From positions 62,001 to 126,000 of the forward strand of contig PYSS01000105.1 in assembly GCA_003049465.1 (NCBI GenBank): a DNA stretch of 64,000 nucleotides. Reading direction: 5' to 3'. This DNA is from Magnaporthiopsis rhizophila. Lineage: Eukaryota > Ascomycota > Sordariomycetes > Magnaporthales > Magnaporthaceae. The notes beneath the pieces were generated by a model that was not told the origin of the DNA, did no database searches, and saw only the letters and a list, made by a program, of their open reading frames with translations. Made by a program: the position numbers and the translations under genes. Shown in pieces: positions 35,701-45,945 of the stretch (positions are counted from its first letter, which is position 1; each line of letters opens with the position of its first letter).

Positions 35701-35979
35701 TGGAGGTATGTATTTGTCCATTCTTGCAGCCCATTTGCTTCGTGTTTCTCTCTTGCTGACCGTGGCACATGACGCCCTCCAGGTTTCAAGAGCCTGAACC
35801 CCATATTCACGGTCGTTTGCAAGCCCAGCGAGGAGCCATACACTTCGGACGACTACCTGCCGAGCGTCATGACGTGCGTGAACTACCTGAAGCTGCCCGA
35901 CTACACCTCGATCGAAGTGCTGAAGAGGCGCCTGATGACGGCCATGAAGGAGGGCCAGGGAGCATTCCACCTGTCTTAG
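29773..35979 (+). CDS. UFD4: HECT E3 ubiquitin-protein ligase, UFD4/TRIP12 type
   Basis: Five exons give 1944 residues: 29773-30170, 30258-30346, 30448-35448, 35556-35705 and 35783-35979; introns are 77-107 bp and phases agree. UFD4 adds ubiquitin to ubiquitin-fusion and N-degron substrates, favouring K29-type linkages, in nucleus and cytosol. The N-terminus is a basic Ser/Pro-rich region starting MSSRITRSS, then an acidic run before GGFGGPPRGLG. Armadillo-like repeats lie at about 250-590 (LGVSLPMLHTLMSGIGTRL, LACRCLANLMEALPPS). A second Asp/Glu-rich block is at about 785-835. The HECT domain is at about 1550-1944 (VGTGLGPTLEFYSTVSKEF, YLEKVLDMTLG). The catalytic Cys is C1911 in SVMTCVNYLKLPDY (codon 35875-35877). 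Three small 3' introns fall in the HECT region. Confidence 0.93.
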
Positions 35980-37115
35980 ATACGTTTGCCTATGTGTACT
36001 ATCACGGTTCGTTCCTTTCTTTCCCTTCGCCGGGACTCTGCACTCGCTGCTGGGTACCTAATTGTAGGAGTTTGTTGCAAGTGGTTGGAAGCAGGAGGGC
36101 GTTCTTTTCTTTCTTCTTCTTCCTCTTCTTTCCCTTCCCTTTCCCCCCTCTCTCTTTATGATGAAACGGGTATGGCATAAAAAACCGGAGCATGGTATTT
36201 ATAAGCTTTTTATGATTTTTCTATCCCTTATTGTGGCCAGCCCTGGGGCGATAAACATTGAATGGGCCAGGGCTACGAAAATACCTTACTAACCTATAGC
36301 TATCATTTCTGCGCTCGCTTGCATTTGATGGCGAACTCGGGGGTTAGCTTGTTGGGTTGCTTGTATTTGTTGCTTGTCGTGGCCGCCTTTCTTTTTCTTT
36401 TTGTTCTTTGTGTTCCTGTTGCCCCATTTCGCCATCTTCACATGGACCTTTTTTCGGTCTTCTTTTCCGGGGTGTTACCTTTAAGTAGGTAGCGGTGAGA
36501 GAGCGCATTGACCAGCGAGAGTTGGGCACTCGTGTCTTTTGTTTTCTGTTCTTTTTATGACCAGCCGGTGTTTTTAGGGTTCTTCACATGCTCGTTTGCC
36601 TCCTTCCTTTGCCCATGGCCTGTGGAATCTCTCCCGTCGGCATCGGATCAGTGTCTACATAACATAATTATGTTGGCAATGACGAGGATGAAAATGGAAA
36701 GTGGGTTGGAGGTCCAGGCCAGTGGGTTAAGCTTAATTGGCGGGGACGCAGTGATGCCTAAATGTGCTACGTCACAGTGGCGCGAAACCAGCGCGACCTG
36801 ACGCGTGTGCGGTGGCGCTTCAGGCGTGCTTTCCAGTAGCCATACCCCTGCATTGATCCCTTTAATGGGCCCCTCGCCAGAGTTCTGGACCCACCTAACC
36901 GCCAGCCCTGCTCTCAACTTGCGCTTGCGCTCGACTTCATTCGATGTCATGTCGGCTTTCCGATCGCAAACTCCGGACCATGTTCAAATAGCCCAGGTAG
37001 CACGTTTCATCGTATATCTGCAAGCACTTGCGAACGGTACCCCTGGATGTGATTGATATTTCTTCTTTCCCTCCTCCCAGCCTGCCGGCAACGGCTTGAC
37101 AAATCGTCCCCCGCC
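35980..37115. other. intergenic region between two plus-strand genes
   Basis: 1.1 kb. The first 400 bp are T-rich and 3' UTR-like. A CTCCCAG at 37074-37080 before the next start could be a 5' UTR intron acceptor. No gene was recognised. Confidence 0.45.
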
Positions 37116-40100
37116 ATGCCGCCCCAGACACGATCGTCCGCCCCCTCGTCGTCGGCCCGGCGCAAGACGCCCGCCTCGGCCCCGGCCTCTAGAGTCTATC
37201 GCCATGCCGACCCGCCGCTGCAGCAGACCCGCTTCCCTCCACCGAAGAAGACGATCAAGACGTACGGCCGGCGCACGACGCGATTGTCGGCCTCGGCGAA
37301 TCTCAGGCAGCAGACCATGACCCAGATCGGCTACGTGTTTCCCACTCAGTCGGATGAGCCGGAGGATGACGACGACGACGACGACGAGAACGAGAACGAG
37401 AAGGAGCATGAGAGCGATCATAACGATGATCATGACGAGAAGGGGAAGCAGCCGGAGAAGCCGTCCCGGAGTCAGGATGTGGAAAAGCCCAAGACGTCCA
37501 TTGCAAGGCAGGGCAAACAGAGCAGACCAAGCAAGAGGAGAAAGACGACGGGTGATGCGCCCAGCTCATCGTTCACGACGCAGACCCTGACGCAGATGCT
37601 GCCAGGGCCGACTGAAAGGGAGATGACGCCCATTGTCATTGGCGATTCCGAGGACGAGGAGGACTGGGATGACGACGAGGGCGGCGACGAGAACGTGGTC
37701 GGCGGCATGGATCTTCTTGGCGGGGATGGTGGAGAACAGCCCAGCAGGACATCGTCCATCGTCCCGCAGACTCCCACCCACGACAGGAAGCCCACGAGTG
37801 CTGCTATGTCGCTGTCTCCTGCGATCTGGTCGCCCAGTGTACGGATGCTGCTGAGGAATAGCAGCCCTCTCCGCGCGCGCCGGTCCCCTCTCAAGGACAA
37901 GTCGACCAATACGAGCGCGCCGCTGCAGCAGGGAACTACGGCGACAGCGGCGGCTTCGTCGTCGGAGAAGAGGAAGCGGCGTCCTACTCCCCGTGACGCC
38001 GTCATCCCGGACTCGTACAGCACCGCCGGCGAGCTGTCGTCGCCCGCAGCACCCGGCAGCAGTAGTGGTGCGCTCGGTGTGGCTGCTGCTGAAAACGTCT
38101 CGTCTTCTCTCCTTAGCACGCCTACGCGGAGGACCCGCGCCGAGCGTAGTCCCTTAGGGGAGCTGTCCCTGGCCGACCTTCCACGGCTGCTCCCGCCGCC
38201 GCGCAGACGTGTCGCTCAAAGCGTGGGCTCGAGTCCGCGCGCGCCCGACGAGAACACGACGCCACAGAGGCCCGTTGGTGCGGAAGAGGCTGCCGCCGGC
38301 CCCTCCACCGGCGGCATCCTGCGCAGGGCTGCTCGGCCAGTCGACGCCGAGATACCAGACTCAGACGAGGAGCTTGAGTCCCTGGAGCCGACCCCAAACA
38401 GATCCACCACCACGCCTCGTAGGGTGGCTTTTGTCAACGTGGCCGAGTCGGAAGAGACGAGCGACTCGGGACTGGCGCCCGAGACTCCGACCAGGCCACC
38501 ACCTAGGCGGCTTACACCGGCCACAAAGGCAGGTGGTGCTGATGAGGTGGAGGAGCCTGGGAGCCCGACCCCGGTTCCTCGCAGGGCTGTGTCTGGTGCT
38601 GCACGAGGAGATGCAGGAACAACGGTGGATATTGATTCTGAAGCCGAAGCGGAGGGATCTGTACCCGAAACTCCAATGCGAAGGCCAAGCCAGAAAACGC
38701 AGGCGGCGATGGGAATGACAGGCTCTGCCGGCAAGACGCCAACAACGGCGGGGACCTCGATTCCTCCCGACGCCGAGATAGAAGACTCGGACGTGGAGGC
38801 GGATAGCCCAAGTCCGACACCCCAGAGAACACATCAACAGGTCTCTCCCACTGCCACTCTGCCCACGGCTCCGGCTCGGTCTGCTAGTCAGAGTATATGC
38901 CCGACCAAAGCAAAACAGTCGAGCCCTCTTCCGGCAAGGGAGGTTCTTCGGTCCTCATCTCCTGCGCGTGATATTGCCGCTGGCGGCCCAAGTTCCATCT
39001 TTCCTTCATCTACGCACCCCAGGTCGGCTGAGCGCGCTGCCGAGATCCCGACAAGTGATCGCGGTGATGGCGATGGTGAGGACACACCTCTAACATCTCC
39101 TGGCGGCGTGGTCAAGACGTCTCCTGTGCGGCCGCCGTCGCGCCGCAGCCCGCGGAAGGCGAACCAGGCACGGACGCGGGGATACACGCAGAGGCATACA
39201 CAATACGAAACGCAGGGAGGATACACGCAGCTCATGGAGAGCCAAAGGGTGCCGATGGAGGTGCTCCGGGAGATGGCGCCGGCGTCAGAGAAGTCGGACA
39301 TGGTGGTGACGATGCACCCGAGCCGGGTGAAGGAGGTGGTTGACGGCATGCGCAACCATGACTTCAGGACGACGCGGTTCCCGCGGTCCGTCGTCCGGCT
39401 GTGGATCTACGTGGGCCGACCGGCACAGGAGCTGCGGTACATGGCGACGCTAGGGCCGGCGCGGACCAAGGGCCAGATCGATCCGAACACGGGACTGGGG
39501 AACGCCGAGTTCAACGAGGGCAAGCGCATGGCGGGCGGTGTGGCCAAGTTCGCCTACGAGCTCGTGCAGGTATACGAGCTCAGCAACCCCGTCTCGCTCG
39601 ACCGGATGCGTGAGAACGGCTGGACAGAGGGCCAGGACGAGCGCGGCCACAAGTTCCTGCCACCGGCGGTTGTCGGGCAGTTGCTGGCCAACCTGAGGTG
39701 TGCTCTGTTTGACGACGGAGAGCAGCATCGGCTGGAGGGAGATTACGAGGATGACGAGGGCTTTGGCCGGGATGGGGGCTGCAGGCCGCCACCTGGGACG
39801 GCGGCCACGTCGGCCAGCGGGACCATATCGCAGCAGGTTGAGGCGCAGATCAATAGCGATATTGAGCACTCTACGCACTTTGCGGCTCGTGCTGGATACG
39901 AGGGCGAGGAGGAGGAGGAGGAGGTTATACCGTCGAGCCAGAAAGCCTCCCCGGTGGCTGCCCGCACTCCGGCTAAACGCGGGATGCGGCGCAGCTCGAG
40001 CACGAAAGATGGACTCATCGCGCCGGCTCCGCCCCAACCGAAACCGCCTCAGAGTGCCGGCAGACGCGTATCACAACGCCTGCAACAGCAGCAGAAGCAA

Positions 40101-40517
40101 CATCAAAATCAGTCACCGAAAACTCCAGCGGCGCCCAGGAGCGGCAGGAAGGCCGTATCGTTCTCGCAAGCCACGACGGCCAGCCAGGCGTCAACGCAGG
40201 CCATGCTGCCGCCGTCGTCGCCTATCCAGCGGCTGCCATCGCAGCGGGCAGCGTCATCACGGAAGAAGGAGCAGGCGCCCATTCTGATTTCGTCGTCCAG
40301 CGGACACGGAAACTCACTCATGACGCGGCGGCTCCACGGAGACCACGACGAGGAAGCAGGCGAGGTGGACCTCTCTGTGGAGGAGTCATACAACGACTAT
40401 TCGCTCCGGTCGTCGTCGCAATTCTACCTCCCCGAGAGCTTGGTGCGGGAGGAGACGAGGGAGCCGCCGATTATTGTGGACTCTGAGTGTTCGGATATCG
40501 AGGAGGGACTTGTATGA
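37116..40517 (+). CDS. large disordered protein with PUA/ASCH-like domain and multiple SUMO-interaction-like motifs
   Basis: A single exon encoding 1133 residues. The one folded module is at about 728-868: VVTMHPSRVKEVVDGMRNHD, VVRLWIYVGRPAQELRYMA, GNAEFNEGK, KFAYELVQVYELSNPV. It resembles the PUA-like/ASCH fold, which in other proteins binds RNA or modified nucleotides. The rest is disordered, with acidic runs (83-108, 931-936), basic NLS-like patches (PSKRRK at 138, EKRKRR at 284) and many TP/SP sites. Hydrophobic-acidic motifs like SUMO-interaction motifs occur at about 172 (PIVIGDSEDEED), 296, 411 (AEIPDSDEEL), 503, 553 (AEIEDSDVEA), 936, 1055 (PILISSSS) and 1118 (PIIVDSECSDIEE). The start is the first ATG of the frame. 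A nuclear SUMO-linked role is inference. Confidence 0.8.
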   Translation: MPPQTRSSAPSSSARRKTPASAPASRVYRHADPPLQQTRFPPPKKTIKTYGRRTTRLSASANLRQQTMTQIGYVFPTQSDEPEDDDDDDDENENEKEHESDHNDDHDEKGKQPEKPSRSQDVEKPKTSIARQGKQSRPSKRRKTTGDAPSSSFTTQTLTQMLPGPTEREMTPIVIGDSEDEEDWDDDEGGDENVVGGMDLLGGDGGEQPSRTSSIVPQTPTHDRKPTSAAMSLSPAIWSPSVRMLLRNSSPLRARRSPLKDKSTNTSAPLQQGTTATAAASSSEKRKRRPTPRDAVIPDSYSTAGELSSPAAPGSSSGALGVAAAENVSSSLLSTPTRRTRAERSPLGELSLADLPRLLPPPRRRVAQSVGSSPRAPDENTTPQRPVGAEEAAAGPSTGGILRRAARPVDAEIPDSDEELESLEPTPNRSTTTPRRVAFVNVAESEETSDSGLAPETPTRPPPRRLTPATKAGGADEVEEPGSPTPVPRRAVSGAARGDAGTTVDIDSEAEAEGSVPETPMRRPSQKTQAAMGMTGSAGKTPTTAGTSIPPDAEIEDSDVEADSPSPTPQRTHQQVSPTATLPTAPARSASQSICPTKAKQSSPLPAREVLRSSSPARDIAAGGPSSIFPSSTHPRSAERAAEIPTSDRGDGDGEDTPLTSPGGVVKTSPVRPPSRRSPRKANQARTRGYTQRHTQYETQGGYTQLMESQRVPMEVLREMAPASEKSDMVVTMHPSRVKEVVDGMRNHDFRTTRFPRSVVRLWIYVGRPAQELRYMATLGPARTKGQIDPNTGLGNAEFNEGKRMAGGVAKFAYELVQVYELSNPVSLDRMRENGWTEGQDERGHKFLPPAVVGQLLANLRCALFDDGEQHRLEGDYEDDEGFGRDGGCRPPPGTAATSASGTISQQVEAQINSDIEHSTHFAARAGYEGEEEEEEVIPSSQKASPVAARTPAKRGMRRSSSTKDGLIAPAPPQPKPPQSAGRRVSQRLQQQQKQHQNQSPKTPAAPRSGRKAVSFSQATTASQASTQAMLPPSSPIQRLPSQRAASSRKKEQAPILISSSSGHGNSLMTRRLHGDHDEEAGEVDLSVEESYNDYSLRSSSQFYLPESLVREETREPPIIVDSECSDIEEGLV

Positions 40518-41391
40518 TTTTTTTTTTTTTTATTTTTTATTTTTTTTTTTTTTGTTTGTTTGTTTATTGTCATTATTATCACCTATGGATATGGTCAAAT
40601 GGATTCTACAGGACTCGAGGTCGGACGGTACATGTGTGGTATAAGATGGCTGGACTTGGTCAGGCGTTTTGGCTCTCTAGGTTTATGATATGGATATGAC
40701 AGACAATTGGAGAGGGTTGGGGCTTCGAGACGGAGAATAGGATACAGGAGTTGTGGGTTTTCGAAACAGATCAAGTATTTGGAACGGCAACGGCTCGAGG
40801 GCGACGGTTCATGCCAGGCTTTGTGTATTTAATCGTGCCTTATTGTTTACTGAACGAGAAACTTGGGAGAGTCTGGATGCGTGCAGCTGCATTTGGCTGG
40901 GCCCTTGAACCCTCGGCGACTCGCCCCAGCTCTTGGTCTAGCTGGCGCACAGACCTCGCGGGGCCGGCCCCTGGACTTGCCGTCTAGGCAGGTGCGAGCG
41001 GGAGACACAGTGTCCTAGACTGTGTTGCTGTTGCTGGAGCATGGATGGATTGAAATCCGTGGCACCCATCGCATCACCAAAATCGAACCTCAATCCAAAT
41101 CCAAACCCACAAAGCCTGGCCTCTGGGCAGAGCCACCACCTACCGACCTCCGCTAGACCTCGCCGACAATCGATTGCCCTCGAGTTAACTCCCCGTTTAG
41201 GTAGTCGCCAGCCCAGGCTCGCCTGGCGGGATTCGCACGAAACCACAACCGAAAACCCACACTCACACAGTTCACCTCCCCGGAGGGTCCCCGCTGCATG
41301 ACGAAGCCAGAACCAAAGATGCCTGGTGCCTCCTCGTCGCCATCATCGCCGCCGCCGCACCACTCGTGAACAGCCCCCCTCCTCGCCGGCC
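40518..41391. other. intergenic region
   Basis: 874 bp. It begins with T-rich runs directly after the stop (40518-40565), which look like a polyadenylation region. The last 300 bp are CA/CC-rich and are the likely SEC3 leader. No gene was recognised. Confidence 0.45.
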
Positions 41392-44300
41392 ATGGCGTCG
41401 AGGGCCGAAAAGTTCGAGGATGAGAAGCGCCGCATCATCGAGAGCTGCTTCGCGCGGCGCGACGAGGACGGCTCCATCCTCGAGACGTACATCACCCACA
41501 TCCGCATCGTCGAGTACTCGTCCCACCCGACCTCGCCGCCCCCGCCCCAGGCCCGCACGCCGTCGAGCGAGAAGCCGCGGGTGATCATCGTCGCCGTGCG
41601 CAAGTCGGGCCGCGTCCGCATGCACAAGTCCAAGGAGAACCCCAACGGCTCCTTCAGCATCGGCAAGACTTGGAACCTCGACGACCTGTCCGCCATCGAG
41701 TCCTTCACCGGTCCCAACACCACCCCTGACTTCCGCCAGTGGGCCGCCGACGTCGGCTTCACCGTCACCCTCGGCAAGCCTTACTACTGGCAGGCCCAGA
41801 CCGACAAGGAGAAGAAGTTCTTCATCGCGAGCCTGATCAAGATCTATGCAAAGTACACGGGCGGCCGCACCCCGGCCCTCTCGGGCTTCGACCCCCAGGA
41901 GGAGGATATGGTCCTGGGCGGGTTGCAGCGCCGACCTGGCCAGCCGCCGCTGCAGCAGTTCTCCCCCCAGCCCGACCGCCAGAATAATGCCCCGGGCCGT
42001 CTCCCGACCCGCTCTCCAGGGCCCGGCGCCGGCCGCATGCCTCCCCCGCCGGGAGAACGCTCGCCCCTCCCACCGCCCGCCCGCTCACCCTTCCTAGAAA
42101 GATCGCCCATGCCAGAGCAACAGCAACAACAGCAGCAGCAGCAGCCGCCGCCAACGGTCGTCATGCCCGGATCCAGGGGCGGCTACGGCGGGCGGGAAGG
42201 TGCTCGAGACGGGTCTCGAGACGCCGCCCGCGGTGCCCCAGATTACCGAGGCTCGCCACCAAGGCCACAGCCGAGGATGGGGCAGGATGGCACCGCGTCG
42301 CCAGCCGCTAGTTTCGACTCGACGCGGTCCGCCGACCGGACTGCGCTGCGCCGCCTCGCCGGCTCCAACAAGAGCCAGGACTCGGTGGCCGCCTCCTTCA
42401 CCGCCAGGAGCGAGGACGGCGGCAGCGTCACGACCACAAGATCCCGTGACCCGCCGCCGCCGCAGCCGTCCAATGGATCCGGTCGCTTTGGTGGAAGCTC
42501 CTCTGATCTCACAGTCACGCGGGACGAGCGGCCCCCAGAACGGAAGCGTCCGCCAATGGATCCAGGCCGGCCGCAGGGCTACTCAGACGACGCCCTGGTG
42601 CCGGCCCCGCTGATGAGCTCCGGGATGCGGCGTGACAGGGAGCCTGCCGTCCCACCTAGGAGCGTCGCCCGCAAGCCCTCGGTCGCATCTCGTGCCGAGT
42701 CTCGCCCGGGAACGGCTCGTTCCGAAGCCAGCTCGTTCCAGGAACGCTCTATCATGGACTCGCCCGGCAGGTACGATGCCGTCCCGGCCAGAAGCCCCGG
42801 CCCCGGCCCCAGCCCCGCCAACGGCTCCTTCTCCAAGCCGCCCACGCCAAAGCCCATCGTCGTGGCCGCCCCGCCGTCTCCTGCGCCTCCCTCGGCAGTG
42901 GATCCGTCGCCTCCTCCGCCCAAGACGCCGGTGGAGGAGAAACCCGCATCACCAGAAGAGGAGGAGCGCCCCGGCTTGGGTCCTATGATCAGGAAGAAGT
43001 CCAAGGGCGAGATACAGGGTGTGTTTTGGAAGGCAGCCGCGGCTGCTGGTGGGTTCAAGCCCCGTGCTGGAGGAGCCGCCGAGAAGTTGAGGCAGGCCGC
43101 GCTGTCAGCCAAGAACAACGAAGGGCCGGACGGCATCACGGGCGTTGTGCCTGCGCCCCCGCGGCCGGCATCGCTGGAGAAGCCGCAGGAGCAGTCGCCG
43201 CTCACCGAGATCCCTGAGGTCACAGTCACGCCCTCACAAAGCTCGACCGCGCCGGCCTTCGAGGTCAAGGAGCTGGAGAAGCCGGCCAAGAAGGAAGCCG
43301 AGCAGGACTCGAGCCGGCAGTCTGTGGTGACGGGCAACGACGTCAAGTACCTGGCCACGCTCGGCGTGGACCCGAGCTTGCTGGACAACCGCAGCGTCGA
43401 GTTCACCAAGTGGCTCGACTACTTTGGCTGGGTGCCGGGCGAGCAGATGCGGTCGCGCAACTTTGACGACCTGAGGATCGACATCGACCGCGAGCTCAAC
43501 AAGGCCCAGGCCGGCGGCTGGCTCGCGCGGTTCCGCGAGGAGGACGAGCGCGTCGACGCCATCAAAAGAGGCATCGACGTGGCGATCCAGGAGTGCGAGG
43601 AGATGGATAATCTTCTGACCTTGTACAGCGTTGAGCTTTCTGTGAGCAGCCCTCGTGTTTTGGTCTGTTATTCCCTTAGAAAGTCGATTTTCACTAACCA
43701 ACAACACTTTTCCTTTCTTGCAGACATTGTCAGAAGACATTGCATACATAGAAGCACAAGGGCAAGGTCTTCAGGTCCAGGCGGCCAACCAGAAACTGCT
43801 GAAGAAGGAACTGGAGTCGCTGCTAGACACGTGTGCCATCTCGCAGGCCGACCTCGATCCGCTCAAGACGGCGCCGCTCGAGACTACAGCAGGTCTCGAG
43901 GAGATCGAGACGGCACTCGTGACGCTGTTCAAGGCTATGATCAAGATCGACCCGAGCATGGGCAATCCGGACTCTGGTCGCAAGAGCGTGGACGGGAACG
44001 GAGAGGACGCGTCGATCGGGCTCAACAGCGACTACGGCAAGATGCGCATGGTGCAGGAGAAGAAGGACATGTACACGGCCGAGAGTGCGGCTTTCATGAG
44101 GCGGCTGGTCGGCTTCACGGCCGGGCTGTTCGAGGACGCGTACAGCCAGGTGAAGCGGGCGGTGGACGGGCCCATGTCCAAGAAGGTGGACCCGCGCAAC
44201 CACGACGTCGGGCGGGACATGCTGTGGAAGTACAGCCCGCTCATCCTGTACGCGCGCGACGTGGACCTGGAGAACTGGAACCGCATCGTGCAGATTTACC

Positions 44301-45945
44301 AGGACAAGTGCCACCCCGTGTACAAGAGCGAGTTCCGCGATGCGCTGGACCGGTGGAAGGTCAACTCCAAGTCGGTGGGCGACGACAGCGACCTGCTCTT
44401 CACGTCGGCGGTGCAGGAGAAGCAGCAGGAGGGCATGGTGACGGCGGCGCGCAAGCTGACGGTCAAGCGCAGCCAGACGCTGGCGCGCACCTTTCGTGGC
44501 GAGAGCAAGGTCAGCCTGGCCGAGAAGGCGACGACGAGCCACGGGCAGCCGTGGGAGGCGTTCCAGGCGGCGCTGGACGACCTGGTGCCTATGGTGGAGA
44601 TGGAGCAGAACTTCATCGTCGACTTCTTCCACGCCACCACGCTCGAGCAGCTCGACTTCCCCGAGGCCGTGGCGGCGGCTCGGCCGCAGGACCGCAGGGG
44701 TTTGGGCGATCTGCGCCGGCACCGCCTCATGGAGCCGGACCGGGAGCTGGCCCGGCGGGTGACGCGGGCCATGGAGGTTATTTTTGCGTTTCTGGAGGCG
44801 GAGCTGCAAAAGTTTATCGACTGGGTTCTGTCGAGCAATCCCATGTAAGTGGACTTACTCCCTCGGTACCCTTTTCTACCCCTGTCTTGGAGCTGACACA
44901 TAGATGCCAAAACAGACAAGGCGTTGGAGTGCTGGCGGCGCTGGAGCGCAAGATGGCCGGCATGGGCCAGTCCAACCAGGACTTCCTCAACAGCATCCTC
45001 TCCAAGCTCCACGCGACGCTCGAGGGCAAGTTTAAGCGGTTCGTGGACGAGCAGATCCGGGCGATCGAGGAGACAAAGGTCAAGATCAAGAAGCGCAAGG
45101 GCGTGATCCCCTTCATCCGCATCTTCCCCAACTTCAGCGCCGCGGTGGAGAACATGCTGGCGGACGGGGACCCGACGCAGGGGGCGCGGCGGACGGTGGA
45201 CCGCGAGTACGACCGCATCCTGCGGTCCATGTTCGAGTCGGTCAAGGTGATTGCGCGCGACAACCCGGCCGTGTCTGGGGCGACGACGGCGGGCGGCGGC
45301 AGCAGCGCGCTGGCGGCGGACCCGGAGGATAAGGAGGCGCTCAACTTCCACATCCTGCTGATCGAGAACATGAACTACTTTCTGGATGAGGTGTCCAAGA
45401 TGCAGCAGCAGCATCAGCAGTCACAACAGGGGGCGGAGCCGGTCGAGGTGCTGGAGGAGTGGAAGGAGCAGGCGGCGGCGGAGCTGGCGGAGCACATGTC
45501 GCTGTACCTCAACGCGGTGATGCGGCGGCCGCTGGGGCGGCTGCTGGAGCACCTGGAGAACGTGGAGGCGCAGCTGGCCAGCGGCAAGACGCCGTCGGCG
45601 GTGGCGGGGCAGGCGAGCAACAGCAAGGGCACCTTCAACAAGGTGCTGGGCAATTACGACGCCAAGGAGGTGCGCAAGGGGCTCGAGGCGCTGCGCAAGC
45701 GGGTGGAGAAGCACTTTGGCGACTCGGACGAAGGAGGCGGGTTGACGCCGGGCGGTGGATATAGCCTGCCGCAGACGGAGCACGCGCAGGGCCTGGTCAA
45801 CCGGGTGCTGCGCGAGTGCGAGCGCTTCTACAACGACGTCGAGATGCGCATCTCGGCCATCACGACCAACGTGTATGGGGGTGACGTCTTGTTTGAGTGG
45901 CCGCGGGCCGAGGTCAAGGCTGCGTTTGCCAACATTGGGAGGTGA
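41392..45945 (+). CDS. SEC3: exocyst complex subunit Sec3
   Basis: Exons 41392-43641, 43724-44844 and 44916-45945 (introns 82 and 71 bp, branch CTAAC in the first) give 1466 residues. Sec3 marks sites of polarised secretion and tethers vesicles at the plasma membrane. The N-terminal PH-like domain (about 20-160) keeps basic residues expected to bind PI(4,5)P2 and Rho GTPases (VAVRKSGRVRMHKSKENPNG, then PYYWQAQTDKEKKFFI). A long Pro/Ser/Arg linker follows, with a poly-Gln run near 42119. Next come a short conserved helical segment (VEFTKWLDYFGWVPGEQMRS), a coiled-coil start (TLSEDIAYIEAQGQGLQVQ) and the Sec3 C-terminal CATCHR rod through exon 3. The junctions YSVELS/TLSED and SSNP-I-QGVGV agree with fungal homologues. 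Confidence 0.95.
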   Translation: MASRAEKFEDEKRRIIESCFARRDEDGSILETYITHIRIVEYSSHPTSPPPPQARTPSSEKPRVIIVAVRKSGRVRMHKSKENPNGSFSIGKTWNLDDLSAIESFTGPNTTPDFRQWAADVGFTVTLGKPYYWQAQTDKEKKFFIASLIKIYAKYTGGRTPALSGFDPQEEDMVLGGLQRRPGQPPLQQFSPQPDRQNNAPGRLPTRSPGPGAGRMPPPPGERSPLPPPARSPFLERSPMPEQQQQQQQQQPPPTVVMPGSRGGYGGREGARDGSRDAARGAPDYRGSPPRPQPRMGQDGTASPAASFDSTRSADRTALRRLAGSNKSQDSVAASFTARSEDGGSVTTTRSRDPPPPQPSNGSGRFGGSSSDLTVTRDERPPERKRPPMDPGRPQGYSDDALVPAPLMSSGMRRDREPAVPPRSVARKPSVASRAESRPGTARSEASSFQERSIMDSPGRYDAVPARSPGPGPSPANGSFSKPPTPKPIVVAAPPSPAPPSAVDPSPPPPKTPVEEKPASPEEEERPGLGPMIRKKSKGEIQGVFWKAAAAAGGFKPRAGGAAEKLRQAALSAKNNEGPDGITGVVPAPPRPASLEKPQEQSPLTEIPEVTVTPSQSSTAPAFEVKELEKPAKKEAEQDSSRQSVVTGNDVKYLATLGVDPSLLDNRSVEFTKWLDYFGWVPGEQMRSRNFDDLRIDIDRELNKAQAGGWLARFREEDERVDAIKRGIDVAIQECEEMDNLLTLYSVELSVSSPRVLVCYSLRKSIFTNQQHFSFLADIVRRHCIHRSTRARSSGPGGQPETAEEGTGVAARHVCHLAGRPRSAQDGAARDYSRSRGDRDGTRDAVQGYDQDRPEHGQSGLWSQERGRERRGRVDRAQQRLRQDAHGAGEEGHVHGRECGFHEAAGRLHGRAVRGRVQPGEAGGGRAHVQEGGPAQPRRRAGHAVEVQPAHPVRARRGPGELEPHRADLPGQVPPRVQERVPRCAGPVEGQLQVGGRRQRPALHVGGAGEAAGGHGDGGAQADGQAQPDAGAHLSWREQGQPGREGDDEPRAAVGGVPGGAGRPGAYGGDGAELHRRLLPRHHARAARLPRGRGGGSAAGPQGFGRSAPAPPHGAGPGAGPAGDAGHGGYFCVSGGGAAKVYRLGSVEQSHVSGLTPSVPFSTPVLELTHRCQNRQGVGVLAALERKMAGMGQSNQDFLNSILSKLHATLEGKFKRFVDEQIRAIEETKVKIKKRKGVIPFIRIFPNFSAAVENMLADGDPTQGARRTVDREYDRILRSMFESVKVIARDNPAVSGATTAGGGSSALAADPEDKEALNFHILLIENMNYFLDEVSKMQQQHQQSQQGAEPVEVLEEWKEQAAAELAEHMSLYLNAVMRRPLGRLLEHLENVEAQLASGKTPSAVAGQASNSKGTFNKVLGNYDAKEVRKGLEALRKRVEKHFGDSDEGGGLTPGGGYSLPQTEHAQGLVNRVLRECERFYNDVEMRISAITTNVYGGDVLFEWPRAEVKAAFANIGR

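Noticed and set aside
41392..45945. One uninterrupted SEC3 frame without introns
   Set aside because: The frame stays open by chance, but between 43642 and 44915 it encodes non-family sequence. Splicing at 43641/43724 and 44844/44916 restores Sec3 sequence.
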